64,000 nt of DNA from Azolla caroliniana (lineage: Eukaryota; Polypodiophyta). A model generated the notes under the pieces. It did not search any database, was not told the origin of the DNA, and saw only the letters and a program-made list of their open reading frames with translations. Location: assembly GCA_043228905.1 (NCBI GenBank), contig JBHGNT010000010.1, positions 930,001 to 994,000 on the forward strand. Direction: 5' to 3'. The position numbers and the translations under genes are program-made. Shown one piece after another: positions 51,879-63,654 of the stretch (the first letter of the stretch is position 1; every line of letters begins with the position of its first letter).

Positions 51879-54800
51879 ATGTATATGCATAGTTTCATGA
51901 GTCACCCAACAACACTTCTGTGCAGGCCTTTAGGAACAGGGCACCCTGCTTGGCTGCACAAACTCTCCATCTTTCCCAGACGAGCATGTGAGAATCATCA
52001 CAAGCCCTTTTCCTCTAGAATCCCCATGCCTTTGGGAACCCTGATCACATCAGAACCAGAATGCACACAGACCAATCCCCCTCCTTCGGGGGATGCTATG
52101 GATGTCCGAGATCTGTCTCAGAGCTGGAAAGCATTTGCAAGATCCACAGATTTGCCCCCTCTGGTGAAGAAACTCATGCTTGAAGTCGTGTCTCTTGAAT
52201 CGGAACTCGGCGAAAAGCTTGTTTTCGGAGGACCTCGTGGTAACCTGCAGGTGCAACCCAAGTTATATATTTGTATATTTTCATGGTTTAGAAAGGTTGG
52301 CTGTGATCAAAGCATGACACATTATTACTATGATTGAATTTGCATACAATTTATTGAATGGGGCTTGTGGTGAAACTCTTCTAGTGCCATTAACCTTTAT
52401 GTTATTGTGGCACCCCCTCAATGTCAAATTTATTCAAGAATCATATTGGCATGGAAAGAAGTTTGAGAGTAGATTCATATATGCGTTTCTTCATGAAGTT
52501 TAGAATGAGCAAAGTAATGAGTTTTTGTTTGCTACATACTTTGCTGAAAGGGTGTATTGTGCACCAAGGGTATCATATAGATTGTAGAATACAACATTAA
52601 AATCATGACAATAGAGATTTCTGTGATGGAGGTTACCCAAAGCCTGCGTCTTTTGTTTGAGATTGTGGATGGCTACTGAAACTGAAAGGTTTTCATTGGA
52701 AAGTGACATAGTTATACACTTTCAGGCATCCAGTGAGTTATATCTACCTAGTGTTCATGAATCTAAATCTGAACTTTGGTTTACTTAATATTTAGGAATT
52801 GATACTTGTCTTAGGATGATGGATAAGTACTTCATTAGGAAGATAATACTATACATTTTGAACTTCGTTGTATATATTTAGTTATCATTTATGCTGGATA
52901 TCCTTGTCATATTAAATTTGAATTGTCAAGACAATGTTGATGATCAGTCTTGTGAGCAATATTCATTTCCTTCATTCCAAGTATATGTTAAAGTAGGCAC
53001 TCATGGAGTAAAGTTGAACCAAACTCCGGGGAATGGATAATAAACAACAAAATTAGTCTTTGTAAGCTAAGGTATGATTGATGTGGTGTGTGAATTCCCC
53101 AATAAGTAAGTTAATTCTAATGTTGTTAACTCTTCCATCAGGGTCGAGCTAAAGCTGCAGAGGAGCATAGGCACAGGGCCTTCTATGGGCATCTTCCGGA
53201 TGGTGAAGAAAAGCTGCAATTCTATTCAGCTCGACAAATTGCATGTAGAATCCTGGGGAGCAAAGGATATCTTTGTGAAAATGTATTTCCTTTTCTAGTA
53301 CCCGTTGTCTTGTATACCACAAAGTTTGCAGGTTATAAGAGAAATTTATTAAAAGGATACCCACAACTTTTTGAATATTTGCCACAATAGCCCCCAGAAG
53401 TCCCTCTCTAATACAGTTTTTGGAAGATGAGGAGTGTTCTGTAATTTTGACATTCAAACAATATTCTGATAAATATATTCAGATAAAAAATATGTATTTC
53501 AATCTTGATAGAAGTAACAGCTGTGTTCAGAAGTTATGAACCTTGCTTTTATCAAGATGTTAATGATCTTTGTTTCAATAATTAACATATTGATTTTGAA
53601 ATGGCATAGGAGGAGAATGATAAAACTCTTTTGATGTATATGCAGTGTTGGCTCCCATCTTTTGACTGCATTTGCAAAAAAGTAGAAAGATTGTCACTTT
53701 GGCCAGGTGTTCAATTCTGGCTCTATATGCATCCAAAGGTAAATTAATTTAAGAACTTCCAAAATTTACAAATGACAGATGGTGTTCTAATATTGTTCAT
53801 ATTTAAGCTACAAAAAAATGAAGCATTCTCTATATAAATGGGAACTTCCCCTGAATTTGTTTTTCAGGATTTTTTACGGAAAAACAATTCAGGAAAGTTG
53901 CTTTGGCAAACTTTTGGCGAAGATTCTGCACGCCTATGTATCTTTGGTATACAAGAACATGAGGATATCATGTGGGATGCTCTCAGAAAGTCAGGTTTTT
54001 TCTTTGTTCTTGCTTATTATTCAAATGAAAAAAACCATATATGATCGATTCATTTTACTAAATTGTACCTTCATGTGTATAGGCCAAGGATTGGTATGGT
54101 ATCTTTATCCAGAACAGAGCCCAACAGACTATCATGTTGATGATATCAAAATTCCCAAGGAGTTAGCATGTCAAGGGGTTCCTACTGTAAGAAAATAAAA
54201 TTCTAAATTGCTATGGTAAAATCTGTTTTGTTTCCTTCTTTTTTATTGACCTAATGGATACAGGAAGTATACAACCCTATTTTGAACTTCATACTGATCG
54301 ATGGAACATGGAGCAATTCCAAAGCAATGGTTAACCGCCTCCAGGTCTTTGGCAATCATCCCTTGCGTAATAATATCATTAAGTTAATTGAGAGCATTAA
54401 CTGAATTCCAAACTGCATAATATTTCTGTCTTAGGACCGTGCAAAACAAGCTTGGCCGGACCAACCATTTATGAATTCTGTTTCATTATCTCCTGAAAAG
54501 CTTTCAGTGCTACACAATCTCAGGTAAAAATAAATGCTAAAAACAAGTTATATGGAGCAAGTTGAGATTTTCAAAAAATTGCAAGTCTTTTAAAGTGTAT
54601 TCGCAAAAATAGATGGTTTTTGTATTTGCTCTGACATGTCACACTTTAAGCTTAGTTATTCTGAAGATGCTGAGAATCAAACTACTTAAAACAATGTGTT
54701 GTGTTCCTGCTTAATCAAGCTGTACGGGAGTTTAGTTAATTAAGCATGCGATTCTTTGTGTTTTCGAGCAAAAGAGTGATTACATTTTAGCAAATTCAGA

Positions 54801-55112
54801 AGTGGTATTTTTGCAAATTACACAAACAATAAGTGGAACTTTTTTGAAATAAAAAGAATATCTCTGAAAACAACAAACACTATCTATGCTTTGAAAAACA
54901 TGTTCTCCTCTAGGCCGCAACCATCTTTGGATCGGACATGCACTGCAGCTGCTGCAGCACAGTTGCTCCGTGAGTTAGACTTGAGGCAAGGATTCAAACA
55001 TTACGGACTCACTGAGGCTGCTGATGGCTTGGAATATGCATTGGAACACCTTCTTGATGCATTGACTACTAGGCGTGAACGAATGGGTCGTGCGATTATC
55101 CGGTACTTGTAG
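51879..55112 (+). CDS. DTW-domain protein, predicted tRNA acp3U aminocarboxypropyltransferase (eight exons)
   Basis: DTW-family (TapT/DTWD) proteins transfer the 3-amino-3-carboxypropyl group of S-adenosylmethionine to tRNA uridines. Exons: 51879-52250, 53142-53282, 53646-53738, 53868-53994, 54083-54186, 54264-54344, 54435-54523, 54914-55112; phases join to give about 401 aa. Exon 3 has the cysteine cluster CWLPSFDCIC and the FWLYMHPK block continuing as DFLRKNNSGKLLW in exon 4. Exon 5 has VWYLYPEQSP. Exon 6 has the signature motif as IDGTWSNSKAM (residues about 291-301; the family motif is DxTW). Exon 8 ends with a helical TCTAAAAAQLLREL and LEYALEHLLDALT tail. The first 60-100 residues could be an organelle transit peptide (MSHPTTLLCRPLG..., Arg/Ser-rich). 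Weak points: the donors of exon 1 (GTGCAA) and exon 4 (GTTTTT) are poor, and the start could instead be Met at 52026. Confidence 0.8.
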
Positions 55113-55756
55113 TGCATTTGCCACCTCACTGGTGGTTTTTAATGATCCGTTTCGTTTTTGCATTGGATTGGAGACTTCATCATGCTTTTCCTCCCAAGGA
55201 AAAACTACCATGCACTGTGAGGCAATGTGGATTCTTTACATACAGAAAGAGTGTAACAACATTCTCCATTGCAATGCAGTTTTGTGAGTAAATTTCAACA
55301 TGATCGTTACATGCGTAAAAGTGTTAACAAGATTGTTGATGCAGTTCAAGATGGGTTCATCTCTCAAGATTATTTTGTGAATCCATTCATTCCATCGAAC
55401 GCACCTTACTATGATGTTTTGTTAGTAAAGTATAAGTATATTAGTTCCATTAATTGCATATTAATAGTTCTATATTTTTACATGAGTTATAAGTAGTTAT
55501 AATAGAAGCTCAGCATGTTGCAAATAAAACATGTTTTCGTTGTTTTATACAGTCTTGTTATTTGGTGAAAAATCAAATTTAGGCAAGATGGTTATTGTCT
55601 CTAAGAACTTTGTTGCTTTTGATTGTAGCATGAAATATTATCCCATACTATTGTTTTAGATACTTGTTGTATCATGGGAACTTATGTTAATAACCATTCT
55701 AATAGATTAACCATGGTTTATACATTCAAGTAATTTCATTTTATGGTTTTTAATTA
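55113..55756. other. Downstream region of the DTW gene
   Basis: 3' UTR and intergenic DNA. Short frames (55269-55496) are AT-rich and have no domain. Confidence 0.5.
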
Positions 55757-55916
55757 GGGCAAAGTACCAGGATACCCCTGGAAGTTCGTCTATTTTTTGG
55801 ACATAGGGGTAGTTTGGTAAATTTGGAACTTCCAGGGGCATTCTAGTAAATAGACGAACTTCCAGGGGCATTCTGGTAAATAGACGAACTTCCAGGGGTA
55901 TCCTGGTACTTTTCCC
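55757..55916. mobile_element. Mutator-type MITE (160 bp)
   Basis: 39-bp terminal inverted repeats (55757-55795 and 55878-55916, starting GGGCAAAGTACCAGG and, reversed, GGGAAAAGTACCAGG) differ at one base. They are flanked by a perfect 9-bp duplication TTTTAATTA (55748-55756 and 55917-55925), the length typical of Mutator-like elements. The right half holds three 30-bp direct units starting GAACTTCCAGGGG at 55826, 55856 and 55886, so the terminal repeat is itself part of a tandem array. There is no coding capacity. Confidence 0.88.
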
Positions 55917-55925
55917 TTTTAATTA

Positions 55926-58440
55926 TTGATGGTGATTATGGGTAGGAAAAATGAACAAATTTAGGTAATTCCTATTAACTATCAAAATGTCAAGAAGGAA
56001 ATTTGTAAGGGTATTGATTAGAAACGGTTGCAAGCACTATATTAGCATATGTATCAGTGAAACACCTTTTGATATTATGAGGCAAATGTACATTATAATA
56101 GTTGTAGGTGTCATGGGTTTCTTGGATTTCCTGTGAACAAAATGTGAAAAATGATGGTTCATAGACTAGCTTATTTACTACTTAAAAATCGAGGTGTACC
56201 AAACTTTATGGCATGAAAACTCAAATCTTCCCTTCTATTTAATGGAAATCATATTTCCAATCAAATATGATGTATGAAAACTAAATATGATTATGTACTT
56301 TGACATGTAGGCGTGTTATTGCACTTGTTAGGGAGGCTATAAGAAACTTGGATTGGATGTTAAATTATCTATGTGATTGCACTTGTTAGGAAAACTACAT
56401 GAAACTTGGATTAGAGTATAATTAATTTGATTGCTAGGATAATTAAGCTATATTGTCTTAATTAGGACAATGAGGCTAAGTAACCTAATATTATAAGGAT
56501 TGACCGAGGCATATACAAACGGTTTTGCAAAATAATTGTACTTTTCAAAAGATGTACACATAAACAATTTCTCATGTGTTTGGTACAAAGTTCACAAACC
56601 TCACATCACCTTAAATGATGTGAGAAAGAAAGTGGCAGAAGAGTAAAAACAGTATTTGAAAGAGGTGCAACCGAAAGTGGTAGAAGATAAGAGGAAAAGT
56701 ATTTGAAAGAGGTGCAACCAATGATCAATCCTAGAAAGGAGAAGTGAATTCCATCAAGAAGAAGATGAGAGAGACATATAGGTGGTGCACAAGATAGTGG
56801 GAATTTACATGGTCAAAATCACAGCCTACAATGGGGTCGTATAACACTCAATATCAGTTTATGGGATATGAGGCCTCCTCTTTGTGAAGTTCTAAAGGAG
56901 GTAGGAAACAAATAAGCTAACTATAAACATATATGTCATTAGAAAATTGGGAAGCTTCTATGATGATTGATCATTCCTATCAATGTGATGTTGACAACAT
57001 TGCAAACTTGGGTTCAAAAAAACACAGCAAAAAAACAAGGACAAGTGCAACATGCGGGAGGGAGGCCTCTTTGAATGATGAAATGACCATTGAGGGTTGG
57101 GTACCTTACAAGAGTTTAGGTGGTATACAATAAAAGTTCCAAAAAGTATTGAGCGAAACAAAGAACTTTCTGACGGGTTGGTGGCAAGTCTAGAAAGAAA
57201 GAAGAATACATTAACATCTTTTAGGAGGCCAAAATAGCCAATAAGACCAAACAAGCGATTACATTGTAAGTGTTGCCTCGCCTTTGAGAACAACAAATGA
57301 AAATCATTGCTAATAAGTAAAAATGTAACTAAGATAAAAAGTGACCAAAGAATTTTGTTATCAGTACATGTAAGATTTTCTATTAAGATATATACTGTAA
57401 ATATCGTCATTGAAAGACCTCTAGCACAGGTTGATTTAGAATGGATAAGTCTCCAAAGCAAGGGAATCACTTGTGGTGGTGGCAGATAATGGGGTTTATC
57501 TATCGATGACAAAGGAGGGAGGGTGGGTGGGGGATGAGCACATAGTTTAGTGACAATAAATGAGAAGAAAACCTCACCATCGAATGAATTAAAGAAGTGT
57601 GACACCCACAAGCATAGTACGTAAAATTCGTGTTCGTCTAGTATAACATTTGTTTTCCTACGTTGGAAAATGAATGCGAATGTTATTCAAACATTCTTGT
57701 GTTTTGTTTTTGTTTTTTTCCCATTTTTTGAATGTTTTTTTTTCCATTTTTAGGCTTATCTACCTCATAATAAATAGTTAATCCAAAAGTATGGTATTTA
57801 TCATTCTTTGAGGGTGTTTTTCTTTCGTGAATGATTGAACCATTCGCGAATGAGAATGCATGTATGGTTCATACTATGCCCACAAGAACCATTGTATTTA
57901 TTTGATAACATATAACATTAAAATAGCGATTGGGAGTGTCTGGTTTCGGCTCAAACCAGTTGAGGAGGCTCAAACTAGAGCCATTTAAAGCCAGCCCAGA
58001 TAAGAAAATTGAAGTTTAAACAAAAACCTCGCAAACTCATTTAAATTGAACCATCTATTACCAAACCATTTGGCCATGAAATAAAATTCAAAACCATGAA
58101 ACTTTAAAATGTAAAAAATAAAAACATTGAAGAAAAGGGAAAGATGGTTTACATATTGAATTAATACTATAAAATTGACACTAAAGATCATTTAAGTCCA
58201 TGGTTTTGAGCTCGCGAAATGATTAAACGGATACAATATGAAACCTGGACTATTAATCCCTCCCAAAATCCCCTCCTTCCAAGCAAAACCAAATTGTCGA
58301 AGCCATTATGCAATTAACCATGGTTTTGTGGTTAACCGAAACAACAGTTTCAAGATCGATAAAGCATTACAGTCGGATGCATTCATTTCAAACCGAAAGT
58401 ATTAATCCCCCCTGATCCGAACCCGAAAATCGTTCAAGCC
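55926..58440. other. Intergenic DNA
   Basis: No gene is supported. The 217-codon minus frame 56958-57611 is hydrophobic and AT-derived and has no recognised domain; it probably results from chance. 56640-56710 has a short direct repeat (AAGTGGTAGAAGA, AGTATTTGAAAGAGGTGCAACC). Confidence 0.45.
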
Positions 58441-59017
58441 ATTACATCCACGGTTTCACGATTTATAGTACATATTGGCTCGATGCGGGCAAAGGGAGGC
58501 CGGGTCGCAGATTGCTGTGTCTGTGTGTGGGAGAGAGAGAGAGAGAGAGAGACAGAGAGATAAGGGTGAAGAAAAGAGAGGAATGCAGTAATGGCTGTGG
58601 GTCCCCAACAAAGACACACACACACACACAAAAGTATGTATAGGACAAAAATGATTGGGCAGGCAGGCAACCACCCAAAATAGGCTGAGTCAGCTGAAGG
58701 CAAGATCTAGCAAGCAAAAGGAAAGGAAAGCTTGTCTTCATTAGGGGCAGTGTCCTGCCTCCTACTATATGTTTATCAGATCTATTGTACCCAACACTCA
58801 ACTTTCCCCTGCTCTCTTCATTCATTCATCATCATCATCATTGTTGCTGCTGCTGCCTTCCCCTTCTCCATCCATCCATCCATCCATCCATCCATGCATC
58901 TTTCATCATCACCATCACCATTGCTTGATTTCTTGATTGTTTGATTGCTTGGCTGCTTGATTTCTTGATTTCTTGATTTCTTGATTGCTAGATTGCTTGT
59001 TTTCTGTCTTGGAATCA
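58441..59017 (+). promoter_or_regulatory. Upstream region of the BBX gene, rich in microsatellites
   Basis: Contains a (GA)n tract (about 58529-58560), an (AC)n tract (about 58614-58630), (CAT)n (about 58826-58840), (TCCA)n (about 58868-58893), and a TTGATTTC/TTGATTGC minisatellite (58922-58999) ending 19 bp before the ATG. Frames of 60-120 codons on both strands are repeat shadows. A promoter and leader role is inferred from position. Confidence 0.5.
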
Positions 59018-60214
59018 ATGCCCAAGCCCTGTGATGCATGCCATCTGGCAAATGCCCTGTTCTTCTGCAGGGCAGATTCGGCCTTCCTATGCATGGCCTG
59101 CGATTCGGGCATCCACACAGCCAATCAGCTCGCTTCCCGGCATGAGCGTGTCCTCATCTGCGAGGTCTGCGAGAATGCCCCTGCTGCCGTCGTGTGCAAT
59201 GCTGATGCCGCATCTCTCTGCCTCGATTGTGATGCCGACATCCACTCTGCTAACCCCCTTGCCCGCCGACATGAAAGAGTGCCTGTCACCCCCCTTATCC
59301 CCACTCATAACAGTAACTCTAACCATAATCATACCTATGATCATGAAGATAGCCTCGGAACAGCAGTTGTAGAAGGGTCACCATGGCCTTTGTATGATGA
59401 TAATGATTATCTGGATGATGGTTTTGGTGGTGTGGGCAAGACTCATGGTAACAGAGCTACTTATGGTAATGATGGCTACATGGGTAAGGGTGGTCTATTT
59501 ACTGCTTCTTTTGGTGGTGATTTCGATGAGGATCGGAAAGATCAGTTCGTTGTAACCGACAGTGTAGTTCCTGTGTATAATCCTTCATCTCGGGTGCACT
59601 TTTTTGTTAATGGATCACAACCACCTTCTCTAGGTAAATTAATGGTTGAAAACAAGAGCCTCTCCATCACTGCAGCAGCTTCACAGAACCAAAGTGTAAG
59701 TACTTTGTTACATAAATCTTGTGTGTGTGTGTGTGTGTGGTGTAAATGCGCATATCCAAGATGCGACATATGTTGAGATCCGAGATAATGTCACCAACCT
59801 GAAGTACATATATATTGGATCCGATAATTAGTATATGTTTGAAATATCCAGATTTCATCATAGATATTTGTATCTGAGATTTGACTGCTATACCTCTTCC
59901 AGATCTCTTCCACTTCTGGAGATATTGGAGTGGTTCCAGATGTGAATTACTCCTATGAAAAAGCTATACCAGCAGCGCCTTTTGCATCGTTATGTGGAGT
60001 AAAGAAATTGGAACCCAATAACAGAGAAGCTAGGGTTCTGAGATATAAGGAGAGGAGGAAGAATCGTCGGTTCGACAAGACCATCAGGTATGCTTCTAGG
60101 AAAGTATATGCTGAGAGCCGACCGAGGATCAAAGGTAGGTTTGCAAAGAGATCCCAAAGCAATATTGATGAGTTAACTTCCGATTGTGGTTTTGGAGTTG
60201 TGCCTTCTTTGTAG
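59018..60214 (+). CDS. CONSTANS-like BBX protein: two B-boxes and a CCT domain (two exons)
   Basis: Nuclear transcriptional regulator of the BBX/CONSTANS-like family, whose members act in light and photoperiod pathways. Exons 59018-59695 and 59903-60214 (donor GTAAGT, acceptor TTCCAG) give 329 aa. B-box 1 starts at Cys5 ([25 protein letters not shown]) and B-box 2 at Cys48 ([22 protein letters not shown]). Each ends with an ASRHERV/ARRHERV segment, as in group I COL proteins. The middle is acidic and low-complexity. The CCT domain (residues about 267-309) has [19 protein letters not shown] and [15 protein letters not shown], the nuclear-import and NF-Y-type DNA/partner surface. A frame opening upstream at 58985 is ruled out as the start because MPKPCDAC is the usual N-terminus. 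The intron begins with a (GT)n tract. The exact biological role cannot be told from sequence. Confidence 0.92.
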
Positions 60215-61884
60215 CAGTTTTCAAGAACCATTAGGCTATCTCTTGTTAAGATATGACATTAATTATACTCATAAGTGTATCGTTTGTGAAGGAATATGCA
60301 TTTCCTCTTATCATTTGCGACCTTTACATGTGTGCTTATGTTTCAGCTGGACTTTTTAAGACATCAGTAAGAAATGATATGGAAATCTAAAGCAATATGC
60401 ACAACCTACATACTATTACATTATAGCAAATGTGTAGATGTGGAGATGGATCTGCTTCATCTTTACTTATAAGACATCAGTAAGAAAGTTTTACAGGAAT
60501 ATAATTGAATACACGCAACCTACACACTACTGAGAGTGTATATGTTCCACTTATGCTTGCAAATCTTTCGCCCATGGGTCAAGATTGGCCTCCTTGTAGA
60601 CGCTAAAAATTTCTAGTTGTAGGCTTGAAGCGAACCTATCAGCAAATCTGTGGTTCAGGGAAATTTCAAAGTCAGTGTTATATCAACAAATAAACAACTT
60701 GATTTAATAACTTCTAATGTGAACCCTAACCTTGGAGTCAGTGATTATCCCAGTAAATGTTCAGCAACTTGATTATGTTTTCCCTACAAGATTAAATACA
60801 GTCAACATCGTACAAAAGGTGCACCTGTGATAAACTTATAGATTTTGAAAGAAATTCTCAAGCTACCAGCCTAAAATTCTATATTGAGCAATTTGAAGAT
60901 TGTTTTATATGTTATCCAGAATATGAACCACTGCACACCCCTGCACTAACCCATGAACGAAGTGAATTCATGCATGGGCATCCATAATGCTTCAGATTTT
61001 TATATATATTTTATCTTATTCGAGTTTTTTGAAAGCATAATTGGGCAATAGTAAGCATTTTATAACGTTATTGAGCTAATTCAATGCACCAAGTTTATTT
61101 TTTAAGCATCGACTTTCATTAGGTTGAGCTCAGCTATTGTACCCCTAAAGTTTGGTTTCTAGCCAAAGATTTAACTTTCACTAGATTCAAAAGGGTTTCT
61201 CAAACAAGCCATAACAAGGGCAAGAGTATGATGTGGCAAATGAATAATTTAACATCACTGACATGCCATGGTGAGCATTGTGCCACATATCTCTTTGTTC
61301 TGAACGATGATTCTGTCATACCACCACATCCATGTATGCACCAAAGTATCATCACTAGGCTCTTTTCATGATCAGCTGGAGGGATGGATGTCCAACGTCT
61401 TGTTTCATGATCAGCTGGAAAATGCCCATGAATAGATGATTCTGAATAGCCATAGCAAGTGAATTATCAGCATCACTAAGATGTCAAGGTGAATTATTGT
61501 TTGACATGGAAACGACGAGAGGATTATGAAGTGGCAGATGAATAATTGGCATCACTAAGATGTCCTGGTGAAGCACGATTCCACATATTTGTCTTTATTC
61601 TGAACAACTATCATCACTATGCTCTCTTCACAATCAGCTGGGGAAATGGGTGTCTGACCACTTGCTTCATTAAAATGACTTCAAAAATGACCATGAAAAA
61701 AAGAGGATTCTGAATAGCCATGTCATCCCCTCTTCATAAAGTTGATAAATTCACAATGCCCTTCTTAAAAGAGTATCATTTGTACCCTTGGAATGAATTG
61801 ACTGGATTCCTCTAAAACAATTCAGACACACAAGAAACAAGTGGGCACTTCAAATTTACTTCAATCTGGCATTATACCTCACCA
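60215..61884. other. Convergent 3' intergenic region, BBX / PPR
   Basis: Both genes point into this region. No coding sequence is supported. Two diverged direct copies of about 200-230 bp are visible at roughly 61226-61456 and 61525-61722, sharing GTGGCA-ATGAATAATT, CATCAC, CCACATAT-T-TTT-TTCTGAAC, ATCAGCTGG and GATTCTGAATAGCCAT words. Confidence 0.55.
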
Positions 61885-63654
61885 CTATTTTTCAATGCTC
61901 ATCACTTCCAGCTTTCTTGCATCCTCTTTCCTACCCGCAGCAACATAAATATTTGACATCAAGACATAAGCCATTGTACTACAACCATCACTCAGCAATG
62001 CCCGTTCAAAAGCCCATCTCCCAACTTCCACATTTCCCCATTTTTCACATGCACCAAGTAGTGCAAGCCATATGTGAATATTACCATCAGAAGGAATCCT
62101 CTTGATCACTTCCACTGCCTTTTCAAAGTGTGCGGCTCGACCATAAAGACCAGCCATACAAGCATGATGGTCCATACCTGGTGTGAGACCATATTTTTCT
62201 GTCATCTCCATGTAATAAGCTTCACCCTTATCAACAAGGCCCGAGTGACTACATGCATTAAGTATACAAAGAAAAGTGGGTGCATCAGGAACAACGCCAG
62301 CTTTTTGCATTTTTTCGAAACAATTTACCGCTTCTTCTCCATGTCCTTGTTGTGCATATCCTGCAATGAGTGCCGTCCAGCAAGCCACATCATGAACTAC
62401 AAGCTCATCAAACACTTGTTGGGCTTTTCCTAACACTCCACATTTTGCATACATATCCACCAAAGCAGTAGCAATAACAACATTTTTCTCCAATAAGTTG
62501 TGTTTCATAATCTCATCATGGATCTCCTTTCCTTTCTCAATATCCCCTATGCCAGCACAAGCCTTTAAGATACAACTAAATGTAATAGGATCTGGAGAGA
62601 ACCCTTCCTTTTGCATTTTCTCATAACAATTTAGAGCTTCTTCCCCTTGCTCCTGTTGTGCATATCCAGTGATCAATGCATCCCAACATATCGCATCACG
62701 AACACGAAGACAGTCAAAGACTTGTTGAGCCTTGCTTAATTCACCACATTTAGCATACATATCTACCAAAGCAGTGCCAAGGGCAACATCACCATCTTTA
62801 ATTAATCCATCCATAACAATATCCTCATGAATTTGTTTCCCCTTATCGATGGCTCGTGCACCTGTACAAGCCTTCAAGACACATAAATAAGTTACAGAAT
62901 CCGGTGAGACAGCATCCTTTCGCATTAGTTCATAGCAATTTAGTGCCTCTTCAGTAAGTTCATGTTGTGCATATCCAAAAATAAGTGCATTCCAAGAACC
63001 CACATTCCGTATTTGAAGCTCGTCGAAGACATCTTTTGCTCTTTTAAGTGCACCACATTTAGCATACATATCCACTAAAGCAGTACCAAGAATCACATTT
63101 TTTACGAACAATTTCTTCCTATCAATCTCATTGTGAATTTGTTTTCCTTTATCAAAAGCAACTATGGAAGCACAAGCCTTCAAGGCACAAGTATAGGTTA
63201 TCGAATCTGGAACAAAACCTTCTTTCTGCATTCTTTCAAAACAATTCAATGCTTGTAGCCCTTGCCCCTGTTGGGCATATCCAGAAATCAATGCATTCCA
63301 ACATACCAAGTCACGAACCCAAAGCTCATCGAATACTGATTGTGACATGGCCATAGCACCGCACTTGGCATACATGCTAATTAATGAGCTCCCAAGGTAA
63401 GGATTCTTTTGCAATAAATCCTTCTGAATAATGCTGTCATGGACTCTAGAGCCTTGATTTAAATCTTTGGTTTTAGCACAAGCTTTCAATATAGCAATGA
63501 AAGGAAGAGATTCAATGCGAGAATTCGACACAATGATGTTATGTTCCTTCTCTGAACCAGAAAACCCTGGCTTTGACTTACTACAATGAGTTGAGGGTTT
63601 TCTGAAGCTCTTCTTCCACAACAACAACGGAGGAACCTTCTCTGCTGAAGACAT
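61885..63654 (-). CDS. PLS-type pentatricopeptide repeat protein, E-type ending
   Basis: Intronless, 589 aa. PPR proteins of this class bind organellar RNA base by base and support editing, splicing or stability in plastids or mitochondria. The first 50 residues are Ser/Lys/Pro-rich and could be a targeting peptide. From about residue 50 there are about four near-identical P-L-S triplets of roughly 101 residues each, recognisable by SLISMYAKCG / ALVDMYAKCG (four times ALVDMYAKCG or close), WNALISGYAQQ / WDALITGYAQQ / WTALIAGYAQQ, and LKACA with KGKQIH. The C-terminus has E-motif features (YGLTPGMDHHACM, WLALLGACEKWGN, YVLMSNIYVAAG) and stops soon after, at MSIEK. There is no DYW deaminase domain, so if it acts in editing it needs a partner (inference). 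The RNA target is not predicted here. Confidence 0.93.
   Translation of the reverse strand: MSSAEKVPPLLLWKKSFRKPSTHCSKSKPGFSGSEKEHNIIVSNSRIESLPFIAILKACAKTKDLNQGSRVHDSIIQKDLLQKNPYLGSSLISMYAKCGAMAMSQSVFDELWVRDLVCWNALISGYAQQGQGLQALNCFERMQKEGFVPDSITYTCALKACASIVAFDKGKQIHNEIDRKKLFVKNVILGTALVDMYAKCGALKRAKDVFDELQIRNVGSWNALIFGYAQHELTEEALNCYELMRKDAVSPDSVTYLCVLKACTGARAIDKGKQIHEDIVMDGLIKDGDVALGTALVDMYAKCGELSKAQQVFDCLRVRDAICWDALITGYAQQEQGEEALNCYEKMQKEGFSPDPITFSCILKACAGIGDIEKGKEIHDEIMKHNLLEKNVVIATALVDMYAKCGVLGKAQQVFDELVVHDVACWTALIAGYAQQGHGEEAVNCFEKMQKAGVVPDAPTFLCILNACSHSGLVDKGEAYYMEMTEKYGLTPGMDHHACMAGLYGRAAHFEKAVEVIKRIPSDGNIHIWLALLGACEKWGNVEVGRWAFERALLSDGCSTMAYVLMSNIYVAAGRKEDARKLEVMSIEK

Noticed and set aside
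56958-57611. 217-codon minus-strand open frame as a gene
   Set aside because: Composition is hydrophobic and T-rich with no motif, no convincing start context and no splice partners. I could not support it as coding.
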